The notes: generated by a model not told the origin, from the sequence alone. Shown: positions 50,399-60,051, counted from the stretch's first letter. The stretch: 64,000 nucleotides of DNA from Pseudomonadota bacterium (GCA_023458055.1 JAEXAW010000006.1:263060-327059); one strand, 5' to 3'. Made by a program: numbers and translations.

Positions 50399-51931
50399 CT
50401 ACATATCGTCCGGCCCGCGCGGCGGGGCGTCGGGGGCTGGGGGCTCGGTTGGTTCAACCTTGGGGCCCATACCGAGCGCATGGGCGACGCCGGCGCCATA
50501 ATCGGGGTGCGCCTTGGTGCAATTGTCGATGTGGCGCTGTTTGATAAAATCGGGCGCATCGCCCATAGCGCCCGCGGTGTTGGCGAACAGGGCTTCGCGC
50601 TGGGCCGCGTTCATCAGCAGGAAGAGCGCGCGGGGCTGGCTGAAATAATCATCGTCATCCTCGCGGAAATTCCAGAAGTCCGCATCACCATTGATCCGGA
50701 GCGGCGGCTCGCGAAACTCGGGCTGTTCCTGCCATTGGCCGAAGCTGTTGGGCTCATAATGGGGCAGGCTGCCATAGTTGGGGCCGACATTGCCTTTGCC
50801 GTCGCGGCGGTTGCTGTTGACCGGGCAACGTGCCGCGTTCACCGGAATCTGGTGATGGTTGACGCCAAGCCGGTAACGCTGCGCATCGGCATAGTTGAAC
50901 AGGCGCGCCTGCAACATGCGGTCGGGCGATACGCCGATGCCGGGGACGAGGTTGCTCGGTGCGAAGGCCGATTGTTCGACATCGGCGAAGAAGTTTTCCG
51001 GGTTCCGATTGAGCTCGAACTCGCCGACCTCGATCAGCGGATAATCGGCCTTGGGCCAGATTTTGGTAAGGTCGAACGGGTGGTAAGGCACCTTTTCCGC
51101 GTCCGCTTCGGGCATGATCTGGACATACATTTTCCATTTCGGAAAATCGCCGCGCTCAATCGCGTCATAAAGATCGCGCTGATGGCTTTCGCGGTCCGCT
51201 CCGACCACCGCTGCGGCTTCGGCATCGGTCAGGTTTTCGATACCCTGCTGGGTGCGGAAGTGGAACTTCACCCAATAACGCTCGCCCGCTTCATTGTAGA
51301 AACTGTAAGTGTGCGATCCGAAGCCGTGCATATGACGATAGCTTTTGGGGATGCCGCGATCCGACATCACGATGGTTACTTGATGCAAGGCTTCCGGCAG
51401 CAAGGTCCAGAAATCCCAATTATAGGTCGGGCTGCGCAAATTGGTGCGGGGGTCGCGCTTCACTGCCTTGTTGAGGTCGGGGAATTTGCGCGGGTCACGC
51501 AGGAAGAAGACGGGGGTGTTGTTGCCCACCATGTCCCAATTGCCTTCTTCGGTGTAGAATTTGAGCGCAAAGCCGCGAATGTCGCGCTCGGCATCGGCCG
51601 CGCCGCGTTCGCCCGCAACCGTGGTGAAGCGGGCAAACATCTCGGTCTTTTTGCCGACCTCGGAGAAAATCTTGGCGCGGGTATATTTGCTGATGTCGTT
51701 CGTGACGGTGAAGGTGCCGAACGCGCCCGATCCCTTGGCGTGCATGCGCCGTTCGGGAATGACTTCACGAACGAAATTGGCGAGCTTTTCATTGAGCCAC
51801 ACATCCTGCGCCAGCAATGGCCCGCGCGGTCCCGCGGTATAGCTGTCCTGGTTGGTGACAACCGGCGCACCGGCTTCGGTGGTCAGATGGGTTACGGGGC
51901 ATTTGCCATGCGGCGGCATCTTGTCGTCCAT
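50399..51931 (-). CDS. katA: Catalase (heme, monofunctional)
   Basis: Catalase breaks down hydrogen peroxide. The 510-residue protein has the distal His64 (RRMHAKGSGAFGTFTVT), the distal Asn137 (MVGNNTPVFFLRD) and the proximal Tyr in RLFNYADAQRYRLG. This is the small-subunit clade. The start at 51931 has GGGAGA upstream on the minus strand. The C-terminus has a short Pro/Asp-rich tail. The gene symbol reflects the small-subunit type; naming varies. Confidence 0.95.
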   Translation of the reverse strand: MDDKMPPHGKCPVTHLTTEAGAPVVTNQDSYTAGPRGPLLAQDVWLNEKLANFVREVIPERRMHAKGSGAFGTFTVTNDISKYTRAKIFSEVGKKTEMFARFTTVAGERGAADAERDIRGFALKFYTEEGNWDMVGNNTPVFFLRDPRKFPDLNKAVKRDPRTNLRSPTYNWDFWTLLPEALHQVTIVMSDRGIPKSYRHMHGFGSHTYSFYNEAGERYWVKFHFRTQQGIENLTDAEAAAVVGADRESHQRDLYDAIERGDFPKWKMYVQIMPEADAEKVPYHPFDLTKIWPKADYPLIEVGEFELNRNPENFFADVEQSAFAPSNLVPGIGVSPDRMLQARLFNYADAQRYRLGVNHHQIPVNAARCPVNSNRRDGKGNVGPNYGSLPHYEPNSFGQWQEQPEFREPPLRINGDADFWNFREDDDDYFSQPRALFLLMNAAQREALFANTAGAMGDAPDFIKQRHIDNCTKAHPDYGAGVAHALGMGPKVEPTEPPAPDAPPRGPDDM

Positions 51932-52112
51932 GATAATCTCCCAATTTTAGACGGTTATTCCAATTTTTGCTGACGGAATGCTGACGCGATAACAGATATT
52001 TATTACATGGGTAAATTGATTAAAGCGCCATGACTGATTGTCTGTTTCGATTAAAGCGGGGAGAATAATCGACGCTGGCAGATAAACCGCCGACGTCGTA
52101 AGAAGCAGCAGC

Positions 52113-52847
52113 ATGGCCAGCCTTTCCACCACCGCGATCATTTGCAGCGTTCGCGCGCATGGCGAACATGGCGCGGTCGTGCGCGCACTGACCCAAGAGG
52201 CGGGGTTGATGGCGGGTTATGTGCGCGGCGGACGGTCGCGCACGCTGCGGCCCATTTTGATCCCGGCGAATGTGGTTCAAGCCGAATTCCGCGCCCGCAC
52301 TGCTGAGCAACTCGCATCGCTCACGGTCGAGCTCGCGCATAGCCGTGCGCCGATCCTTGCCGAGCCGCTCGCCGCCGACGCGATTGCCTGGGTGTGCGCG
52401 CTGACCGCCGCGGCGCTTCCGGAAGAACAGCCTTATTCCGATCTTTATTATGCGCTTGGCGGATTGCTGGATGCGATTGAGGCGGCGCCAGCCGCGCGCG
52501 GGTGGGGCGCCGCGCTGGTGCGCTATGAATATTTGCTGCTCGCGCGTCTCGGCTTTGCCCCTGACCTTAGCCGATGTGTGGCGACAGGAAGCGAAGAGGA
52601 TCTCGCCTTTGTCAGCCCAAAAAGTCATCAGGCGGTTTCACGCGGAGCTGCCTATGGCCATGAGGCCAAATTATTGCCTCTCCCGGCCTTTCTGACCGCC
52701 ACCGTACCGGCACGGGTCGGTGATATTGTCGATGGCCTCAAGCTAACCGGCCATTTCCTCGACACCAGTTTATTTGCGGAGCGGCGGCACGAAATATTCG
52801 ACGCCCGCAAGCGCTTGGTTGATCGCTTTCGCCGGGTTGCGCTCTGA
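52113..52847 (+). CDS. recO: DNA repair protein RecO
   Basis: RecO loads RecA at gaps with RecR. The 244-residue protein has an N-terminal OB fold (TTAIICSVRAHGEHGAVVRALTQEAGLMAGYVRGGRS) and a helical C-terminal domain with LVRYEYLLLARLGFAPDLSRC and TGSEEDLAFVSPKSHQAVS. The four-cysteine zinc site of some RecO proteins is reduced to one cysteine, as commonly in alphaproteobacteria. It is divergent from the catalase gene. Confidence 0.94.
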   Translation: MASLSTTAIICSVRAHGEHGAVVRALTQEAGLMAGYVRGGRSRTLRPILIPANVVQAEFRARTAEQLASLTVELAHSRAPILAEPLAADAIAWVCALTAAALPEEQPYSDLYYALGGLLDAIEAAPAARGWGAALVRYEYLLLARLGFAPDLSRCVATGSEEDLAFVSPKSHQAVSRGAAYGHEAKLLPLPAFLTATVPARVGDIVDGLKLTGHFLDTSLFAERRHEIFDARKRLVDRFRRVAL

Positions 52848-52855
52848 TTTAACTT

Positions 52856-52884
52856 GACAAATTTCGGAAAAAAGAATAGGAAAA
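52856..52884 (+). promoter_or_regulatory. Sigma-70-type promoter upstream of leuB
   Basis: TTGACA (52856-52861), a 17-base spacer and TAGGAA (52879-52884). It would give leuB a leader of about 220 nt that contains intergenic repeat copy B. The -35 is perfect; the -10 is weak. Confidence 0.4.
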
Positions 52885-52928
52885 TTCCGCTTTTGCGCCC
52901 TTCGCCATCGCGTTAATTGATCGCTGCC

Positions 52929-53000
52929 CGAAAGTCTCAAAAGTTACACTGATGCATGAACAAAAAACATGACAGTCCGAAACTTTTGTAACTTTTAAAA
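52929..53000. repeat. Intergenic repeat, copy B
   Basis: AAAAGTTAC (52939-52947), then GACAGTC (52971-52977) followed by N5-CTTTTGT-N2-CTTTT. The spacing from GACAGTC matches copy A at 21309-21380. It also forms a partial inverted repeat with its own left half. Confidence 0.55.
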
Positions 53001-53110
53001 CGTCGGCAGCCCCGGGCTCATATTGCAGTGCAAAATGATTTGGGGTCGCGCGCTATTTCCGGCTAGGGCCGATTCATGTCCTTCATTACAAGAGTCGGGG
53101 AATAGCAGCG

Positions 53111-54175
53111 ATGAAGATTGCCTTGCTGGCGGGCGACGGGATCGGGCCTGAGATCATGACCGAAGCGGAGCGGGTGCTGGATGCGCTCGATCTGCCGGGA
53201 CTTGAAACGGAAACGGCGCTGGTCGGCGGGGCTGCCTATAAAGCGCACGGCCACCCGCTTCCGCCCGCAACGCTCGAGGTAGCAGGCAAGGCCGATGCGA
53301 TCCTGTTCGGCGCAGTGGGCGACCCGGATTGTGATGCGCTGGAACGGCATCTGCGCCCCGAACAGGCGATCCTGGGCCTGCGCAAGGCGCTCGGCCTGTT
53401 CGCCAATCTGCGGCCGGCTAAGCTTTTCCCTGAACTCGCCGATGCCTCGGCGCTCCGCCCGGAAATCGCCCGCGAGATCGACATGGTGATCGTGCGCGAA
53501 TTGAACGGCGACGTTTATTTCGGCGAAAAAGGCATGCGCACGACGGCTTCGGGGCGGCGCGAAGGCTATGATGTGATGTCCTATGACGAGGACCAGGTCG
53601 CCGCCATTGCCAAGGTCGGTTTTGAAACCACCATCGCGCGGGCAGGAGAGAGCCGCCAGCCTAAACTCTGCTCGGTCGATAAGGCCAATGTGCTTGAAAC
53701 CTCGCAGCTCTGGCGCGATGTCGTGATCGAAACAGCGCGCGATTATCCCGATGTTGCGTTAAGCCATATGTATGTCGACAATGCTGCGATGCAGCTGGTG
53801 CGCCAGCCCGGCCAGTTCGACGTGATCGTGACCGGCAACCTGTTTGGTGATATTTTGTCCGATCAGGCGAGCATGTGCGCAGGCTCGATCGGGCTCCTCC
53901 CGAGCGCGTCGCTCAATAGCAAGGGGCAGGGGCTTTATGAGCCGATCCATGGATCCGCCCCCGATATTGCAGGTCAGGGCAAGGCCAATCCGCTGGGGAT
54001 GATCTTGTCGCTCGCGATGATGTTGCGCTATTCGCTCGCGCAAGCGGACGCTGCCGACCGGGTCGATGCGGCAGTTGCGGCAGCGCTGGCGAGCGGCGCG
54101 CGGACAGGAGATATTGGTGGTAATCTCACCACCTCGCAAATGGGAGACGCGGTGATCGCCGCGCTGAAGCAATGA
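53111..54175 (+). CDS. leuB: 3-isopropylmalate dehydrogenase
   Basis: LeuB oxidises 3-isopropylmalate in leucine synthesis. The 354-residue protein has MKIALLAGDGIGPEIMTEA, the substrate arginines around LGLFANLRP and VIVRELNGDVYFGE, and the NAD site region PLGMILSLAMMLRYSL preceded by EPIHGSAPDIAGQGKANP. The stop overlaps the metZ start by ATGA. Confidence 0.97.
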   Translation: MKIALLAGDGIGPEIMTEAERVLDALDLPGLETETALVGGAAYKAHGHPLPPATLEVAGKADAILFGAVGDPDCDALERHLRPEQAILGLRKALGLFANLRPAKLFPELADASALRPEIAREIDMVIVRELNGDVYFGEKGMRTTASGRREGYDVMSYDEDQVAAIAKVGFETTIARAGESRQPKLCSVDKANVLETSQLWRDVVIETARDYPDVALSHMYVDNAAMQLVRQPGQFDVIVTGNLFGDILSDQASMCAGSIGLLPSASLNSKGQGLYEPIHGSAPDIAGQGKANPLGMILSLAMMLRYSLAQADAADRVDAAVAAALASGARTGDIGGNLTTSQMGDAVIAALKQ

Positions 54176-55380
54176 AACGCAAGACGGGACAAGACAAGAG
54201 TATAACCAGAAACTGGAAGCCTGCGACCCGGGCGGTACGCGGCGGGACTGCGCGCAGTGAATATGGCGAGACGTCCGAAGCCATCTTCATGACCTCCGGC
54301 TATACTTATGACAATGCAGAGGAAGCCGCTGCGCGGTTCCGCGGCGACAAGCCGGGTATGACCTATTCCCGGCTGCAAAACCCGACGGTTGAAATGCTCG
54401 AACAGCGCATCGCGCTGATGGATGGTGCCGAAGCCTGTCGCACCACCGCAACCGGCATGGCGGCAATGAGCGTTGCCATGCTCTCGCAGCTTTCTGCGGG
54501 CGATCATATTGTTGCGGGCAAGATCATGTTCGGATCGAACCGCTGGCTCACCGACACTTTGTTCCCGCGCTACAAGATCGAAACGACGCTGGTCGACACG
54601 CATGATACCCAGCAATGGGAAGACGCGGTGCGCCCCAACACCAAATTATTCTTCTTTGAAACTCCCGCCAATCCTTCGATGCAGGTGGCGGACATCAAGG
54701 CGATCTGTGCGATTGCAAAGAAGCATGGCATTATTTCGATTGTCGATAATGCGTTCGCTACGAGTGCCTTGCAGCGCCCGATTGAACTGGGCGCGGATGT
54801 TGTCGCCTATAGCGCAACCAAGCTGATGGACGGGCAGGGGCGCGTGCTTGCGGGCGCGATTTGTTCGAGCGAGCAGTTGATGAATGACGTCATCCTGCCG
54901 TTCCACCGCAATGTCGGGACCAATTTGAGCCCGTTTAACGCGTGGGTGGTATTGAAAAGCCTCGAAACGCTGGATTTGCGTGTGCGCCGCCAGAGCGAAA
55001 ATGCGTTGAAAGTGGCCCGGTTCTTAGAAGGTCGGGTGAAATCCGTCTTGTATCCGGGTCTGGAAAGCCATCCGCATCATGCGCTGGCGATGCAACAAAT
55101 GGATGCTGCGGGATCGATCATGTCGATCCTGCTGGGCGGCGGTCGCAAGCAGTCCCATGGCTTGCTTGATGGTCTTGAGCTTATCGATATTTCCAACAAT
55201 ATCGGCGATACGCGCAGCCTGATGACCCATCCGTCCTCGACCACCCATTTTGGCATGAGCGAAGAAGCGCGCCTTGAAGTGGGCATCACCGAAGACATGC
55301 TGCGTTTCAATGTGGGACTAGAAGACCCTGATGATCTCATCGCCGATCTCGATCAGGCATTGACGGGCATCGGCCTTTAG
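54172..55380 (+). CDS. metZ: O-succinylhomoserine sulfhydrylase
   Basis: MetZ makes homocysteine from O-succinylhomoserine and sulfide. The 402-residue PLP enzyme of the Cys/Met metabolism family has YTYDNAEEAAARFRGDKPGMTYSR, the PLP lysine K217 in YSATKLMDGQGRVLAG and the C-terminal substrate region SSTTHFGMSEEAR. The distinction from cystathionine gamma-synthase rests on overall resemblance. It is translationally coupled to leuB; no SAM riboswitch is seen. Confidence 0.93.
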   Translation: MKRKTGQDKSITRNWKPATRAVRGGTARSEYGETSEAIFMTSGYTYDNAEEAAARFRGDKPGMTYSRLQNPTVEMLEQRIALMDGAEACRTTATGMAAMSVAMLSQLSAGDHIVAGKIMFGSNRWLTDTLFPRYKIETTLVDTHDTQQWEDAVRPNTKLFFFETPANPSMQVADIKAICAIAKKHGIISIVDNAFATSALQRPIELGADVVAYSATKLMDGQGRVLAGAICSSEQLMNDVILPFHRNVGTNLSPFNAWVVLKSLETLDLRVRRQSENALKVARFLEGRVKSVLYPGLESHPHHALAMQQMDAAGSIMSILLGGGRKQSHGLLDGLELIDISNNIGDTRSLMTHPSSTTHFGMSEEARLEVGITEDMLRFNVGLEDPDDLIADLDQALTGIGL

Positions 55381-55395
55381 GATCAAAATTGCATT

Positions 55396-55815
55396 ATGGA
55401 CTCGCAACAGACCTATGTAGACGTGCTTTTTCCTTTTTCGGCAGAGACCGACGGGGTGATGGTGCGCGTTTCGGTGAGCTATCTCGCCGATCAATCTGAG
55501 CCAGACAAGGGGCGCTGGTTCTGGGCCTACCATATTCGTATTGAGAATAATCGCGAAGAAGTCGTCCAATTGTTAACGCGCAGCTGGCGCATTACCGACG
55601 GGCGCGGGGCGCTGCATTTGGTGGAAGGCGAGGGCGTGATTGGCGAACAACCGGTGATTATGCCGGGCAAGGGCTATGATTATGTATCGGGGTGCCCGCT
55701 CGCAACGCCCACTGGAACAATGGCCGGATTTTACGTCATGGCGGGCGAGGACGGAGAATTGTTTGAAGCAATGATCCCACAATTTCCGCTGGTTACACCG
55801 ATGGTTGCGCAATAG
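55396..55815 (+). CDS. apaG: ApaG domain protein (Co2+/Mg2+ efflux-associated)
   Basis: A 139-residue protein of the ApaG fold, with ENNREEVVQLLTRSWRITDGRG, VEGEGVIGEQPVIMPGKGYDYVSG and PTGTMAGFYVM. ApaG is named for an effect on Ap4A in E. coli and on cobalt/magnesium tolerance in Salmonella; the mechanism is unclear. It is 15 bp after metZ. Confidence 0.94.
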   Translation: MDSQQTYVDVLFPFSAETDGVMVRVSVSYLADQSEPDKGRWFWAYHIRIENNREEVVQLLTRSWRITDGRGALHLVEGEGVIGEQPVIMPGKGYDYVSGCPLATPTGTMAGFYVMAGEDGELFEAMIPQFPLVTPMVAQ

Positions 55816-55826
55816 GTCTAAACTTT

Positions 55827-56621
55827 ATGAAGCGGACCATGCTCCCCCTGAACGCGCTACGCGTGCTGGACGCTGCGGCGCGCCATCTAAGCTTCACGCG
55901 TGCGGCTGACGAACTCGCGGTGACCCCAGCTGCTGTGGGGCAGCAGGTGAGAGCGCTGGAAGATATGCTGGGGGTAGTCCTTTTCCGCCGCACGACCAAG
56001 GGGCTCGAACTGACGCCGGAAGCCGAGGCGGGGCTGGATTCACTGCGGGCCGGGTTTTTGATGTTCGAAGAATCGGTCCGCGCGATGCAGGCGGGGCAAT
56101 CGTCCAAGTCGCTCACCATCGCCGCACCGCGCGATTTCTCGGCCAAATGGCTCGCGCCGCGTCTCGCTGACTATGGCCGCGCTGATCCGGATCTGCGCTT
56201 CCACCTCCTGTCGGGAGACAGCGCGATCGATTTTACCGAGGCTAATCTTGATATCGCGATCCGCCTCGCCGAAGGGCCGGGCGAACATGAGGGGGTGCGC
56301 CTCGCCGATGGCGCTTTTGTGACCGTGAGCGCACCGGGATCGAGCGCCGAAACGCTGATTGGCTGGCCCGGTTCACCGGAAGGCGATGGTGAAAATATGA
56401 CGCTACGGCTGCCGGATGCAGGGCTTGCGATTGACGCGGCAGCTAATGGGCTGGGGCGCGCCATTGTGCCGCATTTGCTCGCGGAAGCGGATATTGCGAG
56501 CGGACGGGTCACGGCGCTCGACAACGCAAAGTCGCACAATCTTGCCTACTGGCTGATCGCGCCGACCCCGCAATGGCGCCAGAAAAAAGTTCAGGCCTTT
56601 GTTGCCGCGATGACCGGCTGA
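55827..56621 (+). CDS. LysR family transcriptional regulator, short
   Basis: A 264-residue protein. The N-terminal winged helix (about 5-65, ALRVLDAAARHLSFTRAADELAVTPAAVGQQV) is typical, and the phrase closely matches GcvA-type regulators. The effector domain is about 40 residues shorter than usual, mainly between VTVSAPG and LIGWPG. It may have lost part of the ligand pocket. It is 11 bp after apaG and could regulate metZ/leuB or other genes; this is not shown. Confidence 0.88.
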   Translation: MKRTMLPLNALRVLDAAARHLSFTRAADELAVTPAAVGQQVRALEDMLGVVLFRRTTKGLELTPEAEAGLDSLRAGFLMFEESVRAMQAGQSSKSLTIAAPRDFSAKWLAPRLADYGRADPDLRFHLLSGDSAIDFTEANLDIAIRLAEGPGEHEGVRLADGAFVTVSAPGSSAETLIGWPGSPEGDGENMTLRLPDAGLAIDAAANGLGRAIVPHLLAEADIASGRVTALDNAKSHNLAYWLIAPTPQWRQKKVQAFVAAMTG

Positions 56622-56657
56622 TTGGAGCAGCCTGTCATCGCAAACAAAAGGGAAGCC

Positions 56658-57128
56658 CTATTTAAGCGTCTGCAACCAGTCGATGACTTCCTTGCGCTTG
56701 GCGGCATCAGGGATCCCGGCAAAGGTCATTTTGGTACCCGGAATTTCCTTCATCGGGTTGGTCAGATAGACGTCCAGTGTCGGAGCGTCCCAGACATGGC
56801 CCGAATTTTTATTGGCGTCGGTATAGGCATAACCCGGAACCTGCCCGGATTTCTGCCCGAACACGCCGAACAAATTGGGGCCGATGGAATTCCCTGCGCC
56901 CTTGTCGACCTTATGGCAACTGAGGCAGATCTTCGCGGACTGCGGGGCCGTAGTCGCCAATGAGGCAGTCGTTGCGGGGGCGTTTGTTGGGGCGGCCGGA
57001 GTTGGCGTTTCGGTTGCCGGTGCAGTCTGGCTGACGGTGGCATCTGCAACCGATTTATCCGCTTCGGGCGCGGGCGAACTACAGGCTCCGAGAGCCAAGG
57101 GTAAAAGAAACAAAGGACCGTATTTCAT
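56658..57128 (-). CDS. Cytochrome c family lipoprotein
   Basis: A 156-residue class I c-type cytochrome. A lipobox LALGAC puts the lipidated Cys at residue 16. An Ala/Pro/Thr-rich linker runs to about residue 60. The heme site is CLSCH (68-72), and the axial Met lies in PGTKMTFAG. The protein is expected to be anchored in the membrane facing the periplasm. The start overlaps the parE stop by ATGA, which is an unusual pairing. Confidence 0.9.
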   Translation of the reverse strand: MKYGPLFLLPLALGACSSPAPEADKSVADATVSQTAPATETPTPAAPTNAPATTASLATTAPQSAKICLSCHKVDKGAGNSIGPNLFGVFGQKSGQVPGYAYTDANKNSGHVWDAPTLDVYLTNPMKEIPGTKMTFAGIPDAAKRKEVIDWLQTLK

Positions 57129-59104
57129 GCGTCAATCGCCTCCTCATCGAGCGTTGCGGCATTAGCCTGGATGAATTGAAACCGGTGTTCCGGATTTTTG
57201 CCCATCAGACGATCGACAAGATCCTTCACCCCGGCCCGCTCCTCATATTCCTGGGGCAATGTTATCTTTATCAATGACCGCGTTTCCGGGTTCATTGTTG
57301 TTTCCTTGAGCTGCTGCGGCATCATTTCGCCCAGCCCCTTGAAACGGCCGACTTCGACCTTCTTGCCCTTAAACACCGTTTCTTCGAGTTCTGCCCGATG
57401 CGCATCATCCCGAGCATAAAGACTCTTGGTGCCAGCGGTAAGACGGTAGAGCGGGGGCTGCGCCAAGTAAAGGTGACCGCGCCTAACAAGCTCGGGCATC
57501 TCCTGGAAGAAAAAGGTCATCAACAAGGTCGCGATATGCGCGCCGTCAACATCTGCGTCGGTCATGATGATGACCCGTTCGTAGCGCAGATGATCGGGGT
57601 TGCAATCTTTGCGTGTGCCGCACCCGAGCGCGAGAATGAGATCCGCGATCTCCGCATTGCCTCGAATCTTATCCGCGCTGGCGGAGGCTACATTGAGGAT
57701 TTTGCCGCGAATGGGAAGAATGGCTTGGGTCTTGCGGTCGCGGGCTTGCTTTGCCGATCCGCCCGCGCTGTCGCCCTCGACGATGAACAACTCTGTGCCG
57801 TCCGGATCATCGGCCGAACAATCCGTGAGCTTGCCGGGAAGGCGCACCTTGCGCCCCGATGTCGCCGTCTTGCGCTTGACCTCACGCTCCTGTTTACGGC
57901 GAAGGCGATCATCCATGCGCTCGAGAATATAGCCGAGCAGCGCCTTGCCTCGGTCCATGTTGCTGGAAAGATAATGATCGAAATGATCACGGATCGCGTT
58001 TTCCACCAAACGGACAGCTTCAGGAGAAGTCAGGCGGTCCTTGGTCTGCGATTGGAATTGCGGGTCGCGGATGAATACGGATAGCATCAACTCGCTGCCC
58101 GTCATCACGTCGTCCGCCGTTATATCCTTTGCTTTTTTCTGACCGATCAGTTCGCCAAAACCACGGATGCCCCGCGTCAATGCGGCGCGCAAGCCTTGTT
58201 CATGCGTGCCGCCATCGGGTGTCGGGATTGTGTTACAATACCAGCTATAACTGCCATCGGACCAGAGCGGCCATGATACCGCCCATTCCACGCGGCCACC
58301 GTTATCGGGAAATTCTTGCGTGCCGGAAAAAAATTCGGCGGTCACTGTTTCACGACCCGTCAGTTGGTCGCGCAGATGGTCCGATAGGCCGCCGGGAAAC
58401 TGGAACACGGCTTCCGTCGGCGTGTCTTCGCCGATCAGTTCCGGCGCACATTTCCAGCGGATTTCGACGCCGGCAAAAAGATAGGCCTTGGAGCGCGCCA
58501 AGCGATACAGCCGCTGCGGTTTGAAGCGTGCCGTTTCGCCGAAGATTTCTGGATCCGGCACAAATGATACGCTGGTGCCCCGCCTGTTTTGTGTAACACC
58601 AAGCTTCTCAAGCGGCCCTTGCGCTATCCCACGCGCAAAGCGTTGCGCAAACACCTCCTTGTTGCGCGCGACCTCGACGATGGTTTCGGTAGAGAGCGCG
58701 TTCACGACGCTAATTCCTACACCATGCAAGCCTCCCGAGGTCGCATAAGCCTTGCCCTCGAACTTTCCGCCCGAATGGAGCGTGGTCATAATGACTTCGA
58801 GGGCCGATTTTCCTGGAAATTTAGGATGCGGATCAATCGGAATACCACGGCCATTATCGACCACGGTCAACCGATTCCCCGCTTCAAGCGTGATTTCTAT
58901 GCGATTGGCGTGACCGGCAACCGCTTCATCCATGCTGTTGTCAATGACTTCGGCGGCAAGGTGATGCAGGGCGCGCTCGTCTATGCCGCCGATATACATC
59001 CCAGGACGACGTCGAACCGGCTCCAGCCCTTCCAGAACTTCAATCGTTGAAGCATCATAGTCGGTGGCAGGCAAGGGCGCGGAAGCAAACAAATCATCAG
59101 ACAT
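57125..59104 (-). CDS. parE: DNA topoisomerase IV subunit B
   Basis: ParE is the ATPase subunit of the decatenating topoisomerase IV. The 659-residue protein has the GHKL motifs EVIDNSMDEAVAGHA, DNGRGIP and GGLHGVGISVVNALS, and the Toprim elements IVEGDSAGGSAKQARDRK and DADVDGAHI. The start at 59104 (MSDDLFASAPLPATDYD) matches homologues; the frame is open a little further upstream. ParE rather than GyrB is chosen by length (GyrB is about 800) and the RRPGMYIGGIDERALHH phrase. Confidence 0.94.
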   Translation of the reverse strand: MSDDLFASAPLPATDYDASTIEVLEGLEPVRRRPGMYIGGIDERALHHLAAEVIDNSMDEAVAGHANRIEITLEAGNRLTVVDNGRGIPIDPHPKFPGKSALEVIMTTLHSGGKFEGKAYATSGGLHGVGISVVNALSTETIVEVARNKEVFAQRFARGIAQGPLEKLGVTQNRRGTSVSFVPDPEIFGETARFKPQRLYRLARSKAYLFAGVEIRWKCAPELIGEDTPTEAVFQFPGGLSDHLRDQLTGRETVTAEFFSGTQEFPDNGGRVEWAVSWPLWSDGSYSWYCNTIPTPDGGTHEQGLRAALTRGIRGFGELIGQKKAKDITADDVMTGSELMLSVFIRDPQFQSQTKDRLTSPEAVRLVENAIRDHFDHYLSSNMDRGKALLGYILERMDDRLRRKQEREVKRKTATSGRKVRLPGKLTDCSADDPDGTELFIVEGDSAGGSAKQARDRKTQAILPIRGKILNVASASADKIRGNAEIADLILALGCGTRKDCNPDHLRYERVIIMTDADVDGAHIATLLMTFFFQEMPELVRRGHLYLAQPPLYRLTAGTKSLYARDDAHRAELEETVFKGKKVEVGRFKGLGEMMPQQLKETTMNPETRSLIKITLPQEYEERAGVKDLVDRLMGKNPEHRFQFIQANAATLDEEAIDA

Positions 59105-59192
59105 GGCGCGGCTATAAGCTGCGCCTTGCTGCCCCGCAAGCAGCAAGAACGAAAGCGAAACTTTTGGGTGTCAAATTCGCCCGGCGCCGCGG

Positions 59193-59876
59193 TTAGCGGA
59201 CGCGAGGACCGCCAAATGGCATAGGGGGCGGCGGGCGACGGGTACCTCGCGGCAATTGGGCTTGGTAAGCGCGGCCACAATGTTCCACACAATATGGGAA
59301 ACCCGGGTTAACCGTTTCACCACAAAAGTGGAAATCCGGCTCGCCAGGATGTCCCATCGGCCATTTGCAGATCTTGTCGGTCAGATCGAGAAGGCTCGTC
59401 TTGTCCGCAATTTCGGGCGAGGGCTTAGCCGGCACCAGACGGCGCGGCGGAGCCGGCGGAATCGGAGCCTGCTGTTCGCCCGGACCTTGACGCAGAAAAC
59501 CTCCAGGGCCGACCGACACGATACGGGGCAAATCGGTACGTGACGACGGGAAGGGCTGGACATTATCCGTTGTAGCGGCCCGTGCCGCTGAGGGTACCGG
59601 CGCAGGTGTCGCGGTTGGTTCGCGCTTTTCCTCCGTCGGCCGAGTGGCGGCCTTTGCTTTGACAGGGGGTGCAGCTTTAGGTGCAGCCGGGGCTGTCTTT
59701 TTCTTGGCCTCCGTCGATTTGACCGGAGAGGGTCGCGATTTGAGACCCAGACGATGCGCCTTGCCGATAACCGCGTTGCGGCTCACACCGCCCAGTTCTT
59801 CAGCGATCTGGCTGGCGGTGAGGCCTTTTTCCCACATCGTTTTTAACTGGTTGATACGTTCGTCGGTCCAGGACAT
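59193..59876 (-). CDS. gcrA: GcrA family cell cycle regulator
   Basis: GcrA binds DNA and sigma-70 to activate cell-cycle genes at CcrM-methylated promoters in alphaproteobacteria. The 227-residue protein has the N-terminal DNA-binding domain MSWTDERINQLKTMWEKGLTASQIAEELGG, a variable Ala/Pro/Lys linker and a C-terminal sigma-interacting part with CKWPMG, FCGE and YCVEHC cysteines. One CcrM motif, GACTC, lies at 59968-59972, 92 bp upstream. With one expected per 256 bp, its significance is low. Confidence 0.94.
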   Translation of the reverse strand: MSWTDERINQLKTMWEKGLTASQIAEELGGVSRNAVIGKAHRLGLKSRPSPVKSTEAKKKTAPAAPKAAPPVKAKAATRPTEEKREPTATPAPVPSAARAATTDNVQPFPSSRTDLPRIVSVGPGGFLRQGPGEQQAPIPPAPPRRLVPAKPSPEIADKTSLLDLTDKICKWPMGHPGEPDFHFCGETVNPGFPYCVEHCGRAYQAQLPRGTRRPPPPMPFGGPRVR

Positions 59877-60051
59877 GCACTATAAACTTTCATCAGATTG
59901 CAGGAATGGAGCAGCATTAAGCCACGCATGTTCCACTCTTCCTGCGGATTGGTCCGCGCGATATAGGGACTCTTTGTCATAATTTCCAGCTTTGACTGTA
60001 CTCCTTGGTCACAACGGTGCTTGCGGTCGATTTGGGCAATGTATAGGACCC

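Noticed and set aside
50480..51973. 497-codon plus-strand frame opposite the catalase gene
   Set aside because: It is antisense to a certain catalase gene; composition is that of a mirror frame.
53900..54300. SAM riboswitch for metZ
   Set aside because: metZ overlaps the leuB stop and has no leader; no SAM-II-like structure is seen, nor in the leuB leader (52848-53110).
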